NCBI GenBank assembly: GCA_028023455.1
Contig: JAQFVV010006723.1
Coordinates: forward strand, 62,001 to 126,000
Direction: 5' to 3'
Length of the DNA: 64,000 bases
Source of the DNA: Epiperipatus broadwayi
Taxonomy: Eukaryota > Onychophora > Udeonychophora > Euonychophora > Peripatidae
Positions 36,216-47,474 of this stretch are shown piece by piece. The notes beneath the pieces were generated by a model, which did not search any database, had not been told where the DNA came from, and worked only from the letters and a program-made list of their open reading frames with translations. The stretch's first letter is position 1; each line of letters opens with the position of its first letter. Made by a program: the position numbers and the translations under genes.

Positions 36216-36907
36216 CAGGCAAAACTCTCTATACAGTAGTGCCACTCAGTGCAAGTCAGATTAATCAATGGATGCCAGAGGGATATTGGATGAGTAGGCA
36301 CTAGATGGGGATTTTATGCACAAGCCTTCTGGCATTCATTGATTACCATGGCTTGCACTGACTGGCACTACTGTATGGAGATTTTTGCCTGTTTTAATAA
36401 CAGTTATGAGCAAGCATAAGAAATGGTGATCATGTGATGTTTAGTGGTTTAATACCAATCCTGCTTAATAAGATAGTGGTGGCTATGACTATTAAAAAAT
36501 CAAAGACACTAAAATGTATAGGTATTGAACTGAGTTCAGACCTGTACAATTATATAAATTAATGAGCTTGGATTGAAAATATTTTTGTGTTTTCAATTTT
36601 ATTTTCATAGTTTAGTAGTTAAGTAGAAATAAAAGGTGGCTGCTGGGGGTTGTATTAAATCCTAAGATCTATGTGCAGTGCTCTCAGATCCAAGGTTCCT
36701 CACTGATGAAAGCCACAAGCTAGAAACTAGTCTGGGGATGTTGGATAAATAGGCACTAGATAGAGATTTTATGCACAAGCCTTCTGGGATCCATTGATTA
36801 CTCTGGCTTGCACTGAGTGGCACTACTGTATGGAGAGTTTTGCCTGCTTTAATAACAGTTATGAGCAAGCATAAGAAATGGTGATCAAGTGATATTTAAT
36901 GGTTTAA
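36216..36907 (+). mobile_element. Hammerhead-bearing non-coding repeat, locus 1
   Basis: The order on + is a hairpin (36219-36281 against 36317-36388) whose loop holds a remnant of the post-ribozyme segment; direct repeat R (36393-36452, ending GTTTAA); a unique stretch; a 57-nt hammerhead motif (36689-36745); the arm ending AGAGTTTTGCC; and a second R (36848-36907). The R-to-R period is 455 bp. The same modules in the same order make up 57859-58456. There is no open frame of note. The unit looks like slightly more than one monomer of a tandem, circle-derived repeat. Confidence 0.85.
36689..36745 (+). ncRNA. Hammerhead ribozyme motif, type I layout (copy 1)
   Basis: Core elements are in order: CTGATGA, helix II loop CACAA, GAAAC, TAGTC. 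Helix I pairs TTCCTCA with TGGGGA, and an outer TCCAA/TTGGA pairing sits beyond an internal loop. Helix II is AGC/GCT with an A-A mismatch next to the core. Helix III would be only A-U and C-G closing a UA loop, or a six-base ACTAGT duplex in a dimer. The predicted cut lies between 36732 and 36733. All core bases are present. Confidence 0.85.
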
Positions 36908-37139
36908 GGGGAAAATGTAAAAATAATTTTTTAAGTTTATCTATGCAAAAATTTTTGTTATAATTATAATACTATTGATGTCTCTGCTGTGTTATATAAA
37001 TTCAGAATAAACAGACTCACACAAGTACAATTAAATATTTATTCAACTTATACAAAACTTGTATTTTTTATATATTTACACTTACAATTAATATACCATT
37101 TACCTAAGATCATTGACTAGGTATATCCTCTAGCTGCCA
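36908..37139. other. Short AT-rich spacer
   Basis: No feature recognised between the ribozyme repeat and the Gypsy remnant. Confidence 0.3.
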
Positions 37140-39390
37140 TCAAACTATTGAAGCAAGGGACTTATGGTTCTCTTCTAAGTATATCCAACATTTCGAGCTG
37201 TACTGTGATAATTTGTCTTGTGTCAGGCTTAATATCTAGAAGCTTCCAGTTCAACACAAACTTTTCTTACTGCTTTACAATATTGAAAGCAATGTGTGTA
37301 CTGCCATTCAGCTCTAACAATTGTTTTATTGTTGACTCACTCTATTTTCAAATGGACTTCAAATTTATAGCCATGCCAACTTCTTTAATGAAGCAAACAG
37401 ATTCAAGGAACATCTTCACTTAATTGTCTGCCTCTACTATTGGCTATATTTTATGTATACATATATATACTGTAATGATGAATTCTCAATATGGTCAAGA
37501 TAATATTGAATTTGGACAAATCCATTGCTTAAAGGGTAAGTTGAACTTCATGTTCTCACTATGACTAAAATTAGTCCTGAAAAATGTAGTCACTGAGATA
37601 CATTAGTGTCACTTCCTGGATTCTTCAGATCCATTTCTATTATCATCAAATCCAAGACCAGTATCTTTATAAGTAAGTATTGTGTCTTCATCAGTAAGTC
37701 CAGTGACTCATCACCAAGTCTGATGTCTTTGAATATTGTAGGATCTTCATTTGTAGCTTGTGACCTGTAGTTCAATTGTATCTGTTCTCTGTGCCTGTTG
37801 TGTTAGTGTTCATCTACCATTTAAGTAATCACTGTTTTCCAACATTTTGTCTTAATCACAACTGCTGGAACACAATTGATAATTTCACTGTATATGCAAC
37901 ATAGGACTTGGGTACCTATCTGCACTTTCATACTTCTATTTTTATATTTTTTTATTAAAATAATTAGGTCTAAGAACTGATAGGTTATTTCTCAGAGCCC
38001 TATTTATAATAGTTCAGCAAGCATTTTGTCAGTAATTATGCTTGGTAGGTGATTACGCTAATAGCATTCTGGCAATGCAGGTGTTCCAGCTATCTGTTTT
38101 GCTCTTTTGAGTAATTTTTAGTCTCTTGAGCAGTCTCACAGCCTTGCCATTACTCTCAAAATAAAATTATGGCCTTGTCTCAAAAGACTTGATTGAAATG
38201 CTGTGCTATTGACTGACTTCAGTTTTAGACAGACCATGGATAATGAATTGCTTCCTAAGAGGTACTTGGAATGTGCTTCAACATTTATTAATAAGAGTTT
38301 GTGTTTCTATGAATGAGTGTGGTCAACATGAATTTTGATCAATGGACTCTCAGTTCAGGTCACTGACAATTTTTGTTTTTTTCTGACATGTTTGATTCAC
38401 TTTATAATACCAGCAGTCATCTATCTTAGGCTTAATATCAAAATTCAACATAGACCACCAGAAATAAAATCTAACATTTTTATTTTGATAATACCTGTTT
38501 GCCTTCTAAAATTTTATGCAATTGGAATTGACTAGCTGGTGAAATTACAATTCTCAATTGCCAGATAATGCAATTATTCTTACTTGAAAATTTTAGCTTT
38601 TGAGTTTCTTGGCCATGTCTGATGGTTTAATTTCCATAACTGTGGGAATCCAGAATTAGCAGTAGTTCATTGAGTAACCAATTTTTTATTAACTGGTGCA
38701 CTTAATTCCAAGTCTCAGAATGAAATCAACTTAAGTCATTTACTTGGATAATTTGTTTTCACCCAATGATTAAAATCATAGTTTGAAAAAAATAATTAAC
38801 CACTTCATCATTCCTAATGTGGCATGCTGAGGAATTCCTTTATCAGATGCAAAAATTTTCAACAATGGTCTATGATCAGCCTATATTATGAATGATTGAC
38901 CATAATAATAGTCATAAAATTTCTTAATGCCAGTGATCAAGGCTACTGCCTCTTCACAAATACGACCAGAATATTTCCCAGCCTTTAAGACACTCTTCTT
39001 TCTATGTGTATTTAACACTTCTAGCATTGTCATGGCAGTTTGCCTTATGTCTAGATATGGTGACACATTCAGCTGCACTGTTCATGGCAGGTTTACTATC
39101 TAAATAGCTTCCAGTTCAATGTGAACTTGTCTTACTAGTAGTATGTTTGTTAAAAACAAAGCATATATTGTTATTAAGCTCTAACTCTACCTCAAAATAA
39201 ACTATCAATTGGTAGTGAAATCCCCTTCCCTAATGAGAGCATTCTGCCATAGTCTATATTTTATCCATACATATATTTCTAGCAATGAATACTGAATTAA
39301 TTCAAGATAAGTTTAAATCCAGATAAGTCCATTACTTGAAGGTAAGTTGAATTATAATACTTTGCTACAATCATTTGGACAGCAAATATA
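37140..39390 (-). mobile_element. Gypsy-type LTR retrotransposon remnant
   Basis: The best part is the RNase H region at 38770-39080 (-). Two homologous blocks (about 37180-37550 and 39085-39365, shared AAGCTTCCAGTTCAA-like words) reflect a duplication or two overlapping copies. On -, the words DTRQIITVQLEMLDILRREP and SPYLDIRQTAMTMLEVLNTH correspond to each other. No LTRs were found, and the frame is full of stops. Confidence 0.65.
38770..39078 (-). pseudogene. Gypsy RNase H fragment
   Basis: On - the frame reads KYSGRICEEAVALITGIKKF, YDYYYGQSFII, then ADHRPLLKIFASDKGIPQHA and TLGMMKWLI. Functional Gypsy RNase H has (Y)SQ-x-E-K-E-A-L-A-x-x-x-G-x-x-K-F and TDHKPLL. Here the catalytic Glu region is CEEAVAL and TDH has become ADH. 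This enzyme removes RNA from RNA:DNA hybrids. A stop ends the match near 38770. Confidence 0.78.
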
Positions 39391-39980
39391 CCATGAGTTT
39401 CTGTCATATATAATTTAGTTGATATTTATTAGGTATAAATTTTTTTAATAGTTATATTAAAACATGAATGATAGTAGATTATTAATTTCACAATTTTGTT
39501 TTTAATGCATAAGCTTTAAATGTTTTCCCTTATATTAAATGACAGCTTTGTTGATTCATCGCCTTTATCAAGTTAGGATTAATAAACTCAAGAGAATAAA
39601 TTGTGTAAACTTTACAGCATTTTATTCTTTGTGAAGTTATACTCATACTTGTAAATAGACTGATATTTGGAGCACCAGTTAATTATTATGTCTACTTCAG
39701 ATCAAATAACAGAAGTATGATTAATATGAGAAACAGAGAAGCAATGAGATGAAAGATGCAATTGGAATAGTAAAAAATTTTGTTGAGAAAATTTTTTTTT
39801 TAAAAAAAAAAGGGGTTGGTGTGTCTGTAATATATAGACAAAAGTTTTTAAAAAACTCTTATGGAATGTTTGCAAGAATGTAATTTTATATGGCTGAAAT
39901 GAGGATTATTGATTTTTCAAAATGAAGGAATAATGAAAATGTCATATCTGACCTTGCCTTTAGAAATGGATTATTTCAGA
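39391..39980. other. Intron sequence without recognised features
   Basis: AT-rich. An adjacent T10/A10 pair near 39790-39812 forms a short hairpin. Nothing else is recognised. Confidence 0.35.
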
Positions 39981-40370
39981 TTCATTACATGATTGGGTAG
40001 CACCCAGTTGCTATACAAAGGGATTAAATCCTTCACTGGGATTTGTGCACCAAATCCGCATGTTTCCAGTAAGGTTGGGATCTGCCATTAAATAGTTAGC
40101 CTTTTGGAGGCAAGGCAGAGAGCAATTACTTCTGTCAACCTGAATGACTGAATGTGCTCTCCAATAAACCCTCTGCTGTCAGCAAGGGTAGTCTGTCTAC
40201 TCATTATCGTGATGTCCACATGGTGAGGCAAGTCCACCTATGAACTGGAAACTGCTACATTCACACTCAACTCAAGGCAAGCTAAATACATAGCTGGAAG
40301 AGTCTTACCAGAGCTCACAAGGCATGCTAATCATTTATCTAGAAGTGAGTTTCATATTTGGAATGACTAC
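39981..40370. repeat. GC-richer block, probably a dispersed repeat of unknown class
   Basis: The block stands out by composition from its AT-rich surroundings (CACCCAGTTGCTATACAAAG, GGAGGCAAGGCAGAGAGCA, GTCAGCAAGGGTAGTCTGTC). It has no long open frame. It looks like a mobile-element remnant, but I cannot assign a class and see no second copy in this window. Confidence 0.35.
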
Positions 40371-40639
40371 CTTAGCATTAACTTGTATAAACCATAGATG
40401 TATATTATTGTTTAACTAACAAGTGTGTATATTTTTAGTACTAATAAATTGTACATAATAATTGGTGAGTAGTTGTTCTTTTCGTGTCTGTTGGTTTAGA
40501 ACCGAACCTGTAAACCTAACCAAACACAACAGAAAACAATCAATAAAGTCAATAAAAATCCATTAATAAGTTTTCAGAAGTAAAAGTATGTATTTTCAAC
40601 TTGTTAGTGATCAGCTGGGTCAGCAATATAAGATGGCAC

Positions 40640-40735
40640 TGAGAGTAGTGGATCGTATGAAAGTCAGAGTTCGAATCCTGCATATATTACATATATAAAT
40701 GCAGGTTTAAACCTGTACAATATATTAAAATTAAT
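40640..40735 (+). repeat. Possible tRNA-like SINE fragment
   Basis: AGAGTTCGAATCCTG contains a good B-box (GTTCGAATCC) with a weak A-box-like GCTGGGTCAGCA about 50 bp upstream. It is followed by a short hairpin (GCAGGTTTAAACCTG) and A/T-rich tail. No cloverleaf is convincing, so this is a weak SINE call. Confidence 0.3.
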
Positions 40736-40739
40736 AATA

Positions 40740-43700
40740 AAAAATAAAATCTGATATATTTTCATAGAGAGGGATGCAATGGTGTGAATCAAAAAAATAT
40801 ACTAAGAGTTAAAGAAATTTGAAAAGTCATCAAGGATGACTTATAGAACATTCACTAAAATGCATGGCAGTTAACAAATTATGTGCATGCAAACACAACA
40901 ATAAAAAAAATAGTTTTTTAACCATATGTATATGTCGAAATATTCTGTATATATGTTGTTTAAAACTGGGATATTCTTTTTATCTGAGATGTCATAAATT
41001 GCTATATGTGTTTGTGAATAGCAACTTTCACAGTAATTTAAGTAATAAAATTTTATATGAAAATGAAAATACTAATTGCTCTTTAAAGTAAGAAGCAAAG
41101 CACATATATCCAGTGAAGCAGTTGGATCTGATTTCGATCCTAGCTTCATGACATCTAGCCATAAGCCCACTTCAAACCCCTAGTACTAACCTTAAATTTC
41201 CGATGCAATGGGGCTTTATATGTTCAATCCACGCTAATTTCCATAAAGGAAACTTATTTTATAAATGTGTATTAAAATTAATTCTTTCAGATTTAAATTG
41301 ATCAATTCTATTAATAAATTCATGATAAAATTATTCATGAATTTATATATATATATATATTATAACTACGTGGATTGTGCGTATATATTTGTAAATATTT
41401 AAATATATATAATTGTTCGAAAGTTTCAGCGTCGGGAATGTTTATTGCACTTTTAAATAATTTGTTAAATTTTTAATGATTAAAAGCTACATTCTTTCGA
41501 TAAGCTTTCAGATTTTCCCTTTCCAAAACAATGGTTAAAGTTTTAGTAATTAAAAAAAAAAAGATAAGTATTTAAAATGTAAGGATTCCCTAATTAAAAT
41601 CGTTTTTAGATTTAAGAATTCATTTTTTAATTAGAAAATGAATTCAAGTTAATGAGTTTGAAAGCCTTATGGAAGGAATGTATCTAACAACAACCAGTAA
41701 ATTTTGTAACATTGATAAGGAAAGAAGCGCTAGCCCGAAGGCATCAAATACAGTATATATATATATATCACTCTGAAAAGTTTGGAGGAGAAGCCATCTT
41801 TGTTGCAGAAAGTGCCAAAATTTTGTGCATCTCAAAATCATAAATTTAAATAGTGCTTCGATCATGGTGAAGGGATAAAACATCAGGAATCTGGCTGTGG
41901 TTCCTGCTGCGGTTCCTGAAGTCCCCTGAAATCTTCAATGAAGCTGCTAAATTCTTTCCAGACAAATCATGCTGTCAAAATCAAATAAAATGCTGTTCAA
42001 GTAATCGACCGAATGCATTCCTACGTTTTTACCAACCCGGACATGTAAACTAAGGGAACCAGCCCCGGAAGAAATGTGTAATCTATTTCCATAATGAACC
42101 TTAAACTTTCTGGCCAGTTTCTGAACTTTACTTTACACTCCCTTTAAGAGCTCTTTTCATTCTTTAATGTAATAATCTCTGTGTAACACCTTTTATTTAT
42201 GCTATTTTAAATTAGTAATTCTCTAAATCTCTAGTCTTTAAATTTAACCTTCCTTCATTACTATGGCGGTTCATTTACTATACTATATATATATATATTG
42301 TGTGATTTATTAATGTCGTTTATTTTAGTTATATGCCAATAATCTTTCGACTCGATAACTCCTTTGTTCTATTTGCCTTATGCAGAAAATATATTAAATC
42401 TGATAATAATTCTCGTCCATTGGAACTAGATTTATACAGTTCTATTAATCATCAAGTCGAAAGAAATTATTAAATGTTTGTTATTTTTATAATAAATTAT
42501 TAGCTCTGTTTTTCACCTATGTCCCCAGCTCCTATCTAATTTACAAATGTTTATATATTCATATATATAATGTTAAAATGTTTTTTCTCGTATTCACCAA
42601 TATTTATTTATTCACGTATAATCTAAAATGTTTTTGTAAAAAGGGTAGATAAAGGAATCAACTAAATATATTCTAATTCAGCTTGTTTTCACTGTCTATT
42701 AATATTCAGGAGGGGCGTGATGAATATAATTTTATAATGCGTTAAAATAGTTTTAGTTAAAAGCTCATTTGACTTTAATTAATTTAATCAAGTCATCACG
42801 TAGAGCATTCTATAATTGGGTTTTATTTTTCAAATGGTGACTATCAAGTCATCATCTTCAATGTTGCTGACGTAGGGCAATCTTCCACTCCATTAGGCTT
42901 GTCGGTGATAATATTTCTGTTATTTTAAATTATCGAGGAAGAAAGCACTTCCTCCTCAGCTCATGTTATATTTGGAACACCAAAGGCTCATAGTTATGAC
43001 TCGGCCTGGCTTTTCCGTGTTCCCATCTATTTAAAGGGCATAAGACTTGTCAAATACAAGCTGCCATACTACTTTTAAATCACCTCTCCTTATAGGGCAG
43101 TAAGACTTGTGAAATGCAAGCCGCCATAGGACTTAGATCATCGACCAGCCATTGTCTTTCAATTTCGTTTCATAGCTCATAATTCGTCAGCACCGTTGCC
43201 TCTCTGTTCCGGTAAAGCCCGCTCTGATGCTCGTAATTTGTGATAAAGTGATTTCAATTAAAGTCAAACAAATTCTCAGTTATCTCAAAGTAAATGTTTT
43301 CCAATAAAGATTAAAGTTATGCCCTAAAATACGCATCTTGCTCTTCATGAATGGATTTGCGATTATGAAAATAAATCTTACAATGTGTTGTAATAAAAAT
43401 CGAGTAATAATTTCCTTGACAACTGAATACCTTTATCTGCCTTTATTTTCTTGTTGGGGGCATAGACAGACAGACTTTCAAATATTGCGTAATACTCATT
43501 GGCATATAATAAGGACCGCCACTCTGATTATAATTATAAACTTTGTTTAAGGACTAGAATTAATTAAAATAATCATTATTTAAAAATTCAAACAAAACAA
43601 ACTATTATTATTAAATATTTTCTAAACACACTTGGTTTCTTAGTTCTTAATTCTTTTATTCAATAATTATTTTAATTATTAATGCTCGCTGTCTGTGTTG

Positions 43701-44130
43701 GCAACCCGAACATATACATATGATTCGATTTAAAAAAGTATCTTAAGTTAATTTAATTATCCGATATTAATGTCAGTTCAGGGGTCTCTAATCCTCACCA
43801 ACCGTTGAACTAGTTTCTTGGCGCATAGCACTGTGCTGTCGATTTAGATTTCTAATAATCTGAGCTGGTGAGTTGGGTTTGAATTCAGTTTGAACCGACT
43901 GAGTTTGGATCCGACTTACAGTTTAGGTGGTGGGTTTTTCGACCGGTACACCAGTTAATGAAAGATTGTTTAATTAATCATAAAATCAATATTGAAGTTT
44001 AATTTCTCATTGTTTATTCTTTAAACAGAAGCGTCTGCAATAAGAATTAAATATTCAATATGTATGTGTGAATTTGTTTATGTCTATGCTTGAATATGTT
44101 AATAAATTGATTTACTAATATATTTTTAAT
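40740..44130. other. Intron with several unclassified GC-richer patches
   Basis: I see no exon until 44142. Patches at 41100-41240, 41880-42120 and 42870-43260 are GC-richer and repeat-like. A small hairpin has arms ATCTTTCGACTCGAT (42342-42356) and ATCAAGTCGAAAGAAAT (42451-42467). AGACTTGTCAAATACAAGC near 43048 recurs as AGACTTGTGAAATGCAAGC near 43107. A foldback occurs at 43561-43680. Confidence 0.4.
43561..43682. repeat. Short foldback repeat
   Basis: TAATTAAAATAATCATTAT at the left and ATAATTATTTTAATTATTA at the right are near-perfect inverted repeats around about 80 bp. It is probably a MITE or a chance AT palindrome. The length of the match favours a repeat. Confidence 0.5.
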
Positions 44131-44141
44131 ATTTAAATTAG

Positions 44142-44218
44142 ACTTACTTTATTAAACTGTTAAATCCTCTTTACGAAACATTTGCATGGAAACCAGTGAA
44201 TCCAAAATCAATTGATAG
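44142..44218 (+). CDS. M1 aminopeptidase exon, third visible
   Basis: This 77-nt exon lies between TTTAAATTAG and the donor GTAAGT at 44219. It reads TYFIKLLNPLYETFAWKPV and NPKSID plus two bases (AG). It continues in phase 0 from KRLN of the previous exon. M1 enzymes have at this place a helix of the form x-x-x-[LV]-L-x-P-x-Y-x-x-x-[GA]-W-x-x, followed by a short acidic loop and D-R/K before the next helix. LLNPLYETFAWKPV fits well. The next exon should start by completing an AGN codon and encode an x-L-R-x-x-[VI]-L-x-x-A-C-like helix. I could not find it before 64000. Confidence 0.87.
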
Positions 44219-44319
44219 GTAAGTTTTTGTTTTGTTTTGTTTTAAAAAAAAATCTCAAACTTAAATTATGAGTAATATAATTTTGAAATACTGGACTATT
44301 CGGATTAAACCTTATATAT

Positions 44320-44535
44320 ATATATAATAAATAAAATGTCCGTTAAATAAAAACAAAATTGTAATTATAAATGAAATAATAAATTTAACGGTTTACAAAC
44401 TATTACACACAATCCTTAAATCCGCAGAAGTACTTTCGGTGACTTTCTTCAACCTGCCTCAACTGCCATTAAATTCAAAATCAAAAGCGGAAGCAAACGT
44501 CATCACTTCAAATTCCACGAATCTCGTATTTTAAT
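44320..44535 (-). mobile_element. PLE 3' end, same subfamily as 25.5 kb
   Basis: It matches 25478-25690 closely (AAATGTCCGTTAA, ATCCTTAAATCC..CAGAAGTAC, CCTCAACTGCCATTAAATT, CCACGAATCT..GTATTTTAAT). Only the 3' UTR and the last few codons are present, so this is a heavily 5'-truncated insertion or fragment. Confidence 0.75.
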
Positions 44536-44700
44536 ATATATAGATAGATAGATAGATAGATACATAAATAAATAGTGAGATAGATAAATATACAGATAGA
44601 TAAATATACATAATTAGATAGGTGGGAGGTGAGTAAGTGAATGTGGTTAAGCAGTAGTAAATGGGGGGACTGTGAATTAGATATATTGCTTAATTGATAA
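44536..44700. repeat. GATA-type microsatellite
   Basis: (GATA)n tract 44541-44566 decaying into ATAAATA/GATAAATA variants to about 44620. Confidence 0.8.
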
Positions 44701-45524
44701 ATCAATGAATAGATGAATGAATGTGTGGATGAACTGAAGGGTAAATGTGTGCTTCGTCAGAGACGCAGATGAATAAAATGGATGTATTAGCAGATGAACA
44801 AGTAAATGATTGAATAGATAAAAAATATAAGTAAGCAGATAAATAGGTGAAAGATAACAAACAAAATTGGCAGGAATATGGACATCTAAGTAGATGAATA
44901 TATATATATACAGTTCTATAAACAATAGACACAAGCATTTTAAAAAAATGTGAGCTTAAATTTTAATATCTCTCATTCTTCTGCAATATTTATAAACCTA
45001 CTAAATCAAGGTCATATTATTGGCAAGGCTTTTTAATTGTTGATCCACTTCTCCTACTAAATAACTAAACTGTCATTACAATTTCTTGAAAGAAAACTTT
45101 GCAAAATCTGACACATACATCAAAATCTTGTATCTCATAACAAGCACAATCATAAGGCATATTTTAAAAACCAGTAGATACATCTGCATAATTAGTGTGA
45201 GAAATGGCATAATCAGTCTTTTATTGTAAAATAAAATATGAATTGAATCAAGTGTTTCAAATGAAATCATCACTTTTAGATAATTTCATAAGACTGTGTG
45301 TATTTTTAAACGTTAATTAAATTTTTTAATCATTAAAACTAGCTGAATTCCATGTTTGTTTTCTTTTCTAATTTTTTCTTTCAGTCTTTATTGGGCACCT
45401 TTGTCAAATAAAATTTAAAAATCCAAATCATCTTGTCAACAAGGAATCAATTATACAACATATGTATGTAATCTCATAAATAAATATTAGAAAATACGAA
45501 ACAACATTTTAAAGATAATGATAA

Positions 45525-45735
45525 TTTATCAGCTTCTGTTTTTTATGATCATAATAAATCATGTATATATGGTTTTGGTTTCAATTATAATAACGTAAAA
45601 ATATTGCAAACTGAAAGGAATAATAATAAAAGAAAAATCAAGGAAGCTAGATTAATGTATAAATACAAGCAAGACTTAATCAATAGGCAGGCAGCAAACG
45701 TTAAGATCACGGAATTATGGGAAAGTTGACCTTTC
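45525..45735 (+). mobile_element. PLE tail fragment, subfamily of the 6.1-6.7 kb palindrome
   Basis: On + it encodes FYDHNKSCIYGFGFNYNNVK, LQTERNNNKRKIKEA and QDLINRQAANVKITELWES, the C-terminal PLE segment beyond GIY-YIG. It is nearly free of frameshifts, but everything upstream is missing. Confidence 0.78.
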
Positions 45736-45779
45736 AAAGTATTAGTTGTCAAAGACTAGGAGATTTAACTATTGGGTGG

Positions 45780-46260
45780 TTGATTGAATAAGGATAGAAG
45801 ATGTGAAGATGAAGTTAAAAAAAGAATAGTACTGGCAAAGGATGTATTTATCAAGAGAAAAAAATATTTTGTAAACCTTTGAAGAGGAAAAGATTAATTA
45901 AATGTTATGTGTGGAGTATATTACTGTATGATTGTGAAATGTGAACAGTGAGTAATAAAACTACAAACAGATTGGAAGCTGACATGTGGTAATGGAGAAA
46001 AATGGAAAAAAATCAGTTAAATGAATAAAATAGCAAATGAAGAAGTTTTGAAAGGAAAAATTAAAATAGAAAGAGAAATTGGATTGTACATATATTATGA
46101 AGAAATTATAGTTTATTCATGAATGGAAACATGATAAAAGGGTGGAGAAAATTGATGTTGCTGGATGATTAAATAGATGGGGAAAATTAGAAGAAATTGA
46201 AGAGCTGGAAAATTAAGAAAAGGGATGAGAAAGTGGATGAAATGGTGATGTGACTGTTCT
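45780..46260 (+). pseudogene. LINE reverse transcriptase C-terminal fragment
   Basis: Across several frames on + it reads like the post-RT region of LINEs: KRKKYFVN, a KCYVWSILLYDCEMWTVS-like stretch (functional type: WSVALYGSETW), KTTNRLEADMWW, then an IANEEVLKGKIKIEREI-like stretch. Frameshifts are frequent and the fragment is old. It directly follows the PLE tail. Confidence 0.6.
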
Positions 46261-47174
46261 CTGGACTTGTCCATAGTACTGTTGATTGGCTCAACTGAGA
46301 ATCAAACTTGAAAAGCTTTAATTTTGAATGCAATTTTATTAAATGGAACAAAAGTCTTTATGTAATTATTAAATATAAAAATTATTTTATTTTAAAAATT
46401 CATTAAAAGAGTTGAATGATGTCTAAAACCCAATGGCAAACTTGATTAAGCTCCTAAAAATCAAAAATCTGAGAGTATACAATATTTGAAATATGTTCAA
46501 CTACCAAAATAGATGAAACACATGTAGTCACCAGAATATCAAAAATTAAGTTGATGATCAAATATACATATTTTTTATTTGTTGAAAAATCATTTGATTT
46601 TTGAAACCTAAATTACTTAGGAATGTATTCCCATATGCAAAATTTTTATAATGGTCTTTTCATTCATCAAATTACTGTTGATACTGCCATTTTAGAATCC
46701 AGTGCTAAATTTTTGTTATTTATCTGTAATTATTTTTTATTACAATGTTTCTCATTATTTTTATTTTTATTTTCGTTCTATAAAATGTGTGTAATATATA
46801 TAATCTATTTTCTCTTATCAGATTTAAACTTTCAAATGGAAAATGAATCAATTTACTTTTGTATTCTCAATTTTATAAGAAGTGTGAATCTGAAAAATGT
46901 TAATCGGGAAGAATTTTCTACTATACTCAGATATTAGTAAAGGTTTTATTCAATGTAACAAATAATTTAACTTCACAAGATAGTTAATTACTATTTATTT
47001 CAATATTCTTTTGAGTAAATAATCAAATATCAAATATGTAAATGCTAATTAATACCATCAAATTAAAATCATCAAATTGGAAAAGAATAAATATCTTTAT
47101 GCTGTTCTTCCATAAAATAATAATCAAAAATAATAAACTCTTACAACAGCTATAAAAATATCAAATTTTTTATA
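46261..47174. other. Intron sequence without recognised features
   Basis: AT-rich. A 104-codon open frame at 46623-46937 is hydrophobic and low in complexity, and I do not consider it a gene. Confidence 0.35.
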
Positions 47175-47424
47175 TATATAAAAAGCCTTTTTCAGCACCT
47201 GATTTGATGCCCTTATCAAGTGTTAATAATCTATTACATTAACGAATTATTACAGACATAAAACCATCTAGTTTTCAATAATGAAATTAAAACAACCAAT
47301 ACAAATATAAATCATTAAAATAAATCAAAACTTACATATAAATCCAGTAATTACAAAATAAATTGACTATATCATAACAATATAATAAATAAAATAAATT
47401 ACATGCATTTTTTTTACAATTATA

Positions 47425-47474
<50 letters not shown>

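Larger units (their letters stand above)
28848..44141 (+). other. Intron of the aminopeptidase gene (15,294 bp)
   Basis: GTAAGT donor at 28848 and TTTAAATTAG acceptor ending at 44141. Both junctions are phase 0. The intron holds a two-ORF LINE, a hammerhead-bearing repeat, Gypsy remnants and unclassified repeats. Confidence 0.8.

Noticed and set aside
44508-44938. Overlapping - strand frames rich in Tyr, Ile and Leu
   Set aside because: They are translations of GATA/AATA microsatellite sequence.
45383-45430. Strong-looking acceptor TTTTTTCTTTCAG as a possible aminopeptidase exon start
   Set aside because: No reading phase gives M1-like sequence, and the stretch runs into PLE sequence.
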